Shown here: one piece after another, positions 62,900-64,000 of the stretch
How the letters are laid out: every line of letters starts with the position of its first letter
Position numbering within the stretch: position 1 is the first letter of the stretch
From: JAKAGZ01 sp963783855
GTDB taxonomy: Bacteria; Bacteroidota; Ignavibacteria; Ignavibacteriales; Ignavibacteriaceae
Length of the DNA stretch: 64,000 nt
Reading direction: 5' to 3'
Assembly (NCBI GenBank): GCA_963783855.1
Contig: CAWAPE010000007.1
Coordinates: 62,001 to 126,000 of the forward strand
Translations under genes and position numbers: made by a program
The notes under the pieces: model-generated
Told to the model about the DNA's origin: nothing
Databases searched by the model: none
Seen by the model: the letters and a program-made list of their open reading frames with translations, nothing else

Positions 62900-63508
62900 T
62901 TAATTATTTAACTCTTTTTCTATTGCGGATGTAAGTTCCTTACTTTCAGGTTTTACCGCACTCTTAAATCTTGCAATTATTTTTCCTTTTCTGTCGATTA
63001 AGAATTTTTCAAAGTTCCATCCAATGTCTGATTTTTCAGTAATATCATTATTTGTTAACCTTTTATAGAGGGAACATTTCTCATCGCCTAATACTTTTAT
63101 TTTATCGAATAGCTTAAAAGTTACGCTGTATTTGCTTGTACAAAAGCTTTTTATTTCCTCATTGGTTCCGGGTTCCTGTCCACCGAAATCGTTGCAGGGG
63201 AATCCGAGTATCTCAAACCCTTTATCTTTATACTCTTTGTAAATTTTTTCCAGTCCTTCATATTGTGGAGTATAACCACATTCACTTGCTACGTTTACAA
63301 TCAACAAAACCTTGCCGTTGTAATCTGAAAGATTTATATCTTTCCCGTTCATATCTTTGACTGAAATATCATTAATTGTATTATTCATTTTAACACCGGA
63401 TTTTGTTTGGGGATTTAATTTGTTATTTTTCATTTGTGTCAATGCTGATGATGAAAGGACCAGCACGGAACAAACAAGCAAAAATGTAAAACTTTTTCTT
63501 CTAAGCAT
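62900..63508 (-). CDS. Exported glutathione peroxidase-family protein
   Basis: A 202-residue thiol peroxidase with an N-terminal signal peptide (SFTFLLVCSVLVLSSSA, residues 6-22). The catalytic cysteine C77 is in NVASECGYTPQYEGL, the glutamine is in NDFGGQEPGTN and the tryptophan-asparagine pair is in IGWNFEKFLID. The cysteine in place of selenocysteine is the bacterial norm. It should detoxify peroxides in the periplasm using a thioredoxin-type reductant. Confidence 0.92.
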   Translation of the reverse strand: MLRRKSFTFLLVCSVLVLSSSALTQMKNNKLNPQTKSGVKMNNTINDISVKDMNGKDINLSDYNGKVLLIVNVASECGYTPQYEGLEKIYKEYKDKGFEILGFPCNDFGGQEPGTNEEIKSFCTSKYSVTFKLFDKIKVLGDEKCSLYKRLTNNDITEKSDIGWNFEKFLIDRKGKIIARFKSAVKPESKELTSAIEKELNN

Positions 63509-63549
63509 TATAATACCGCTGATTTTTTATTGAAAGGCTTTATCTAAAT

Positions 63550-64000
63550 ATGTTTACAAAAAAACATTATATCAATGTAATATCCCTTCTTATTTTACTT
63601 TTTGTAAACATCAGGTTTCTGATCGATTATTCATCTTCACGAGGATTCTCCCCGATAATATTAATTATAGTGTTTGTTGTATTATTTATCGGGATTATTT
63701 ATGCGCAGGATAGAATTTTTAAGCCCGAGGAGCAGATAGTAAACAAAAACTTTGTCTATGTTGTACTTGTCTTAATTTTAGCAAGCCTGGCTTTTGATTT
63801 TGCTGTAAATTCAAACAGGGGGATCTCATACTTTACAGCTTTCAACTGGCTTACAAATATGGGCAACGGAATTTATCCCTACAACAACAATTCATATTCT
63901 TATAATCTTCCATTTTTATATTACCTGGATTCACCATTTTACCTGATGGGCGATATTAGAATTATCGGTTTATTTGGACTCGCATTATTTTTATTGTTAT
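63550..64000 (+). CDS. Partial membrane protein, possible glycosyltransferase (runs off the window)
   Basis: The first 150 codons of a plus-strand gene starting MFTKKHYINVISLLILLF. Three to five hydrophobic helices are visible, with soluble segment NWLTNMGNGIYPYNNNS between them. The layout resembles the N-terminal half of multi-pass glycosyltransferases of the DUF2029/ArnT type, but no diagnostic motif is reached before the window ends. It is divergent from the glutathione peroxidase gene. Confidence 0.55.
   Translation, partial: MFTKKHYINVISLLILLFVNIRFLIDYSSSRGFSPIILIIVFVVLFIGIIYAQDRIFKPEEQIVNKNFVYVVLVLILASLAFDFAVNSNRGISYFTAFNWLTNMGNGIYPYNNNSYSYNLPFLYYLDSPFYLMGDIRIIGLFGLALFLLL

Overview
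The window is about 64 kb of AT-rich bacterial chromosome that most likely comes from the Bacteroidota/Ignavibacteriota side of the tree, probably class Ignavibacteria. This rests on the gram-negative lipid A genes (lpxB, lpxK), a C-terminal domain typical of type IX secretion cargo, a tricorn-type S41 protease, a glnD/queC/queF/murI housekeeping block, and several genes with weak Shine-Dalgarno sites. No rRNA, tRNA, CRISPR or prophage was seen. The assignment is inference; no marker gene settles it.

Layout. Positions 1-13.7 kb are one long minus-strand block: tpiA, a GH2-like membrane protein, smc, a secreted sorting-domain protein, an MtnX-like phosphatase, an isoprenylcysteine-methyltransferase-like protein, lpxB, a DUF374 acyltransferase, lpxK and the 5' end of ppdK. 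Positions 13.8-22.1 kb hold an MFS transporter, queC, queF, glnD, murI, ansA (minus), an Nfu-type Fe-S carrier and ogt. Positions 22.1-25.5 kb are an accessory patch: an AbiV-like abortive-infection gene between hairpin-rich non-coding DNA, a KamA-family radical SAM gene, a 54-aa protein, and a 147-bp MITE with an 8-bp target duplication; a diverged copy lies at 15.0 kb. Positions 45.3-64 kb hold methylmalonyl-CoA mutase/epimerase, a PAP2-like protein, a frameshifted DJ-1/PfpI gene, a long coiled-coil protein, DUF4230, a radical SAM protein, a tricorn-like protease, transketolase, VF530, a NYN protein, a frameshifted SnoaL-like gene, a PLP trans-sulfuration enzyme behind a candidate regulatory RNA, TerB, a glutathione peroxidase and a partial membrane protein.

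The most interesting region is 26.0-45.2 kb. A peptide ABC transporter is split into divergent halves: two ATPases on minus, and a binding lipoprotein plus two permeases on plus. The plus half continues, with gaps of 0-6 bp, into a Ser/Thr kinase-ATPase-TPR protein and a sigma-54 activator. Directly downstream, a textbook -24/-12 sigma-54 promoter drives a small secreted-protein gene made of 13 virtually identical 16-residue repeats, closed by a strong terminator. Next come a secreted or outer-membrane zincin-like protein, a TPR protein, a GAF histidine kinase and a PAS histidine kinase-receiver. I propose, as inference, a peptide-signalling circuit: repeat precursor secreted, possibly processed by the neighbouring protease, imported or sensed by the Opp-like transporter, and fed through kinase and sigma-54 activator back to the precursor promoter. 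A surface or amyloid-like repeat protein under kinase control is the main alternative.

Three genes carry single-base frameshifts (repeat precursor, DJ-1/PfpI, SnoaL-like) and one an in-frame stop in its leader (sorting-domain protein). Some may be assembly errors and should be checked against reads.
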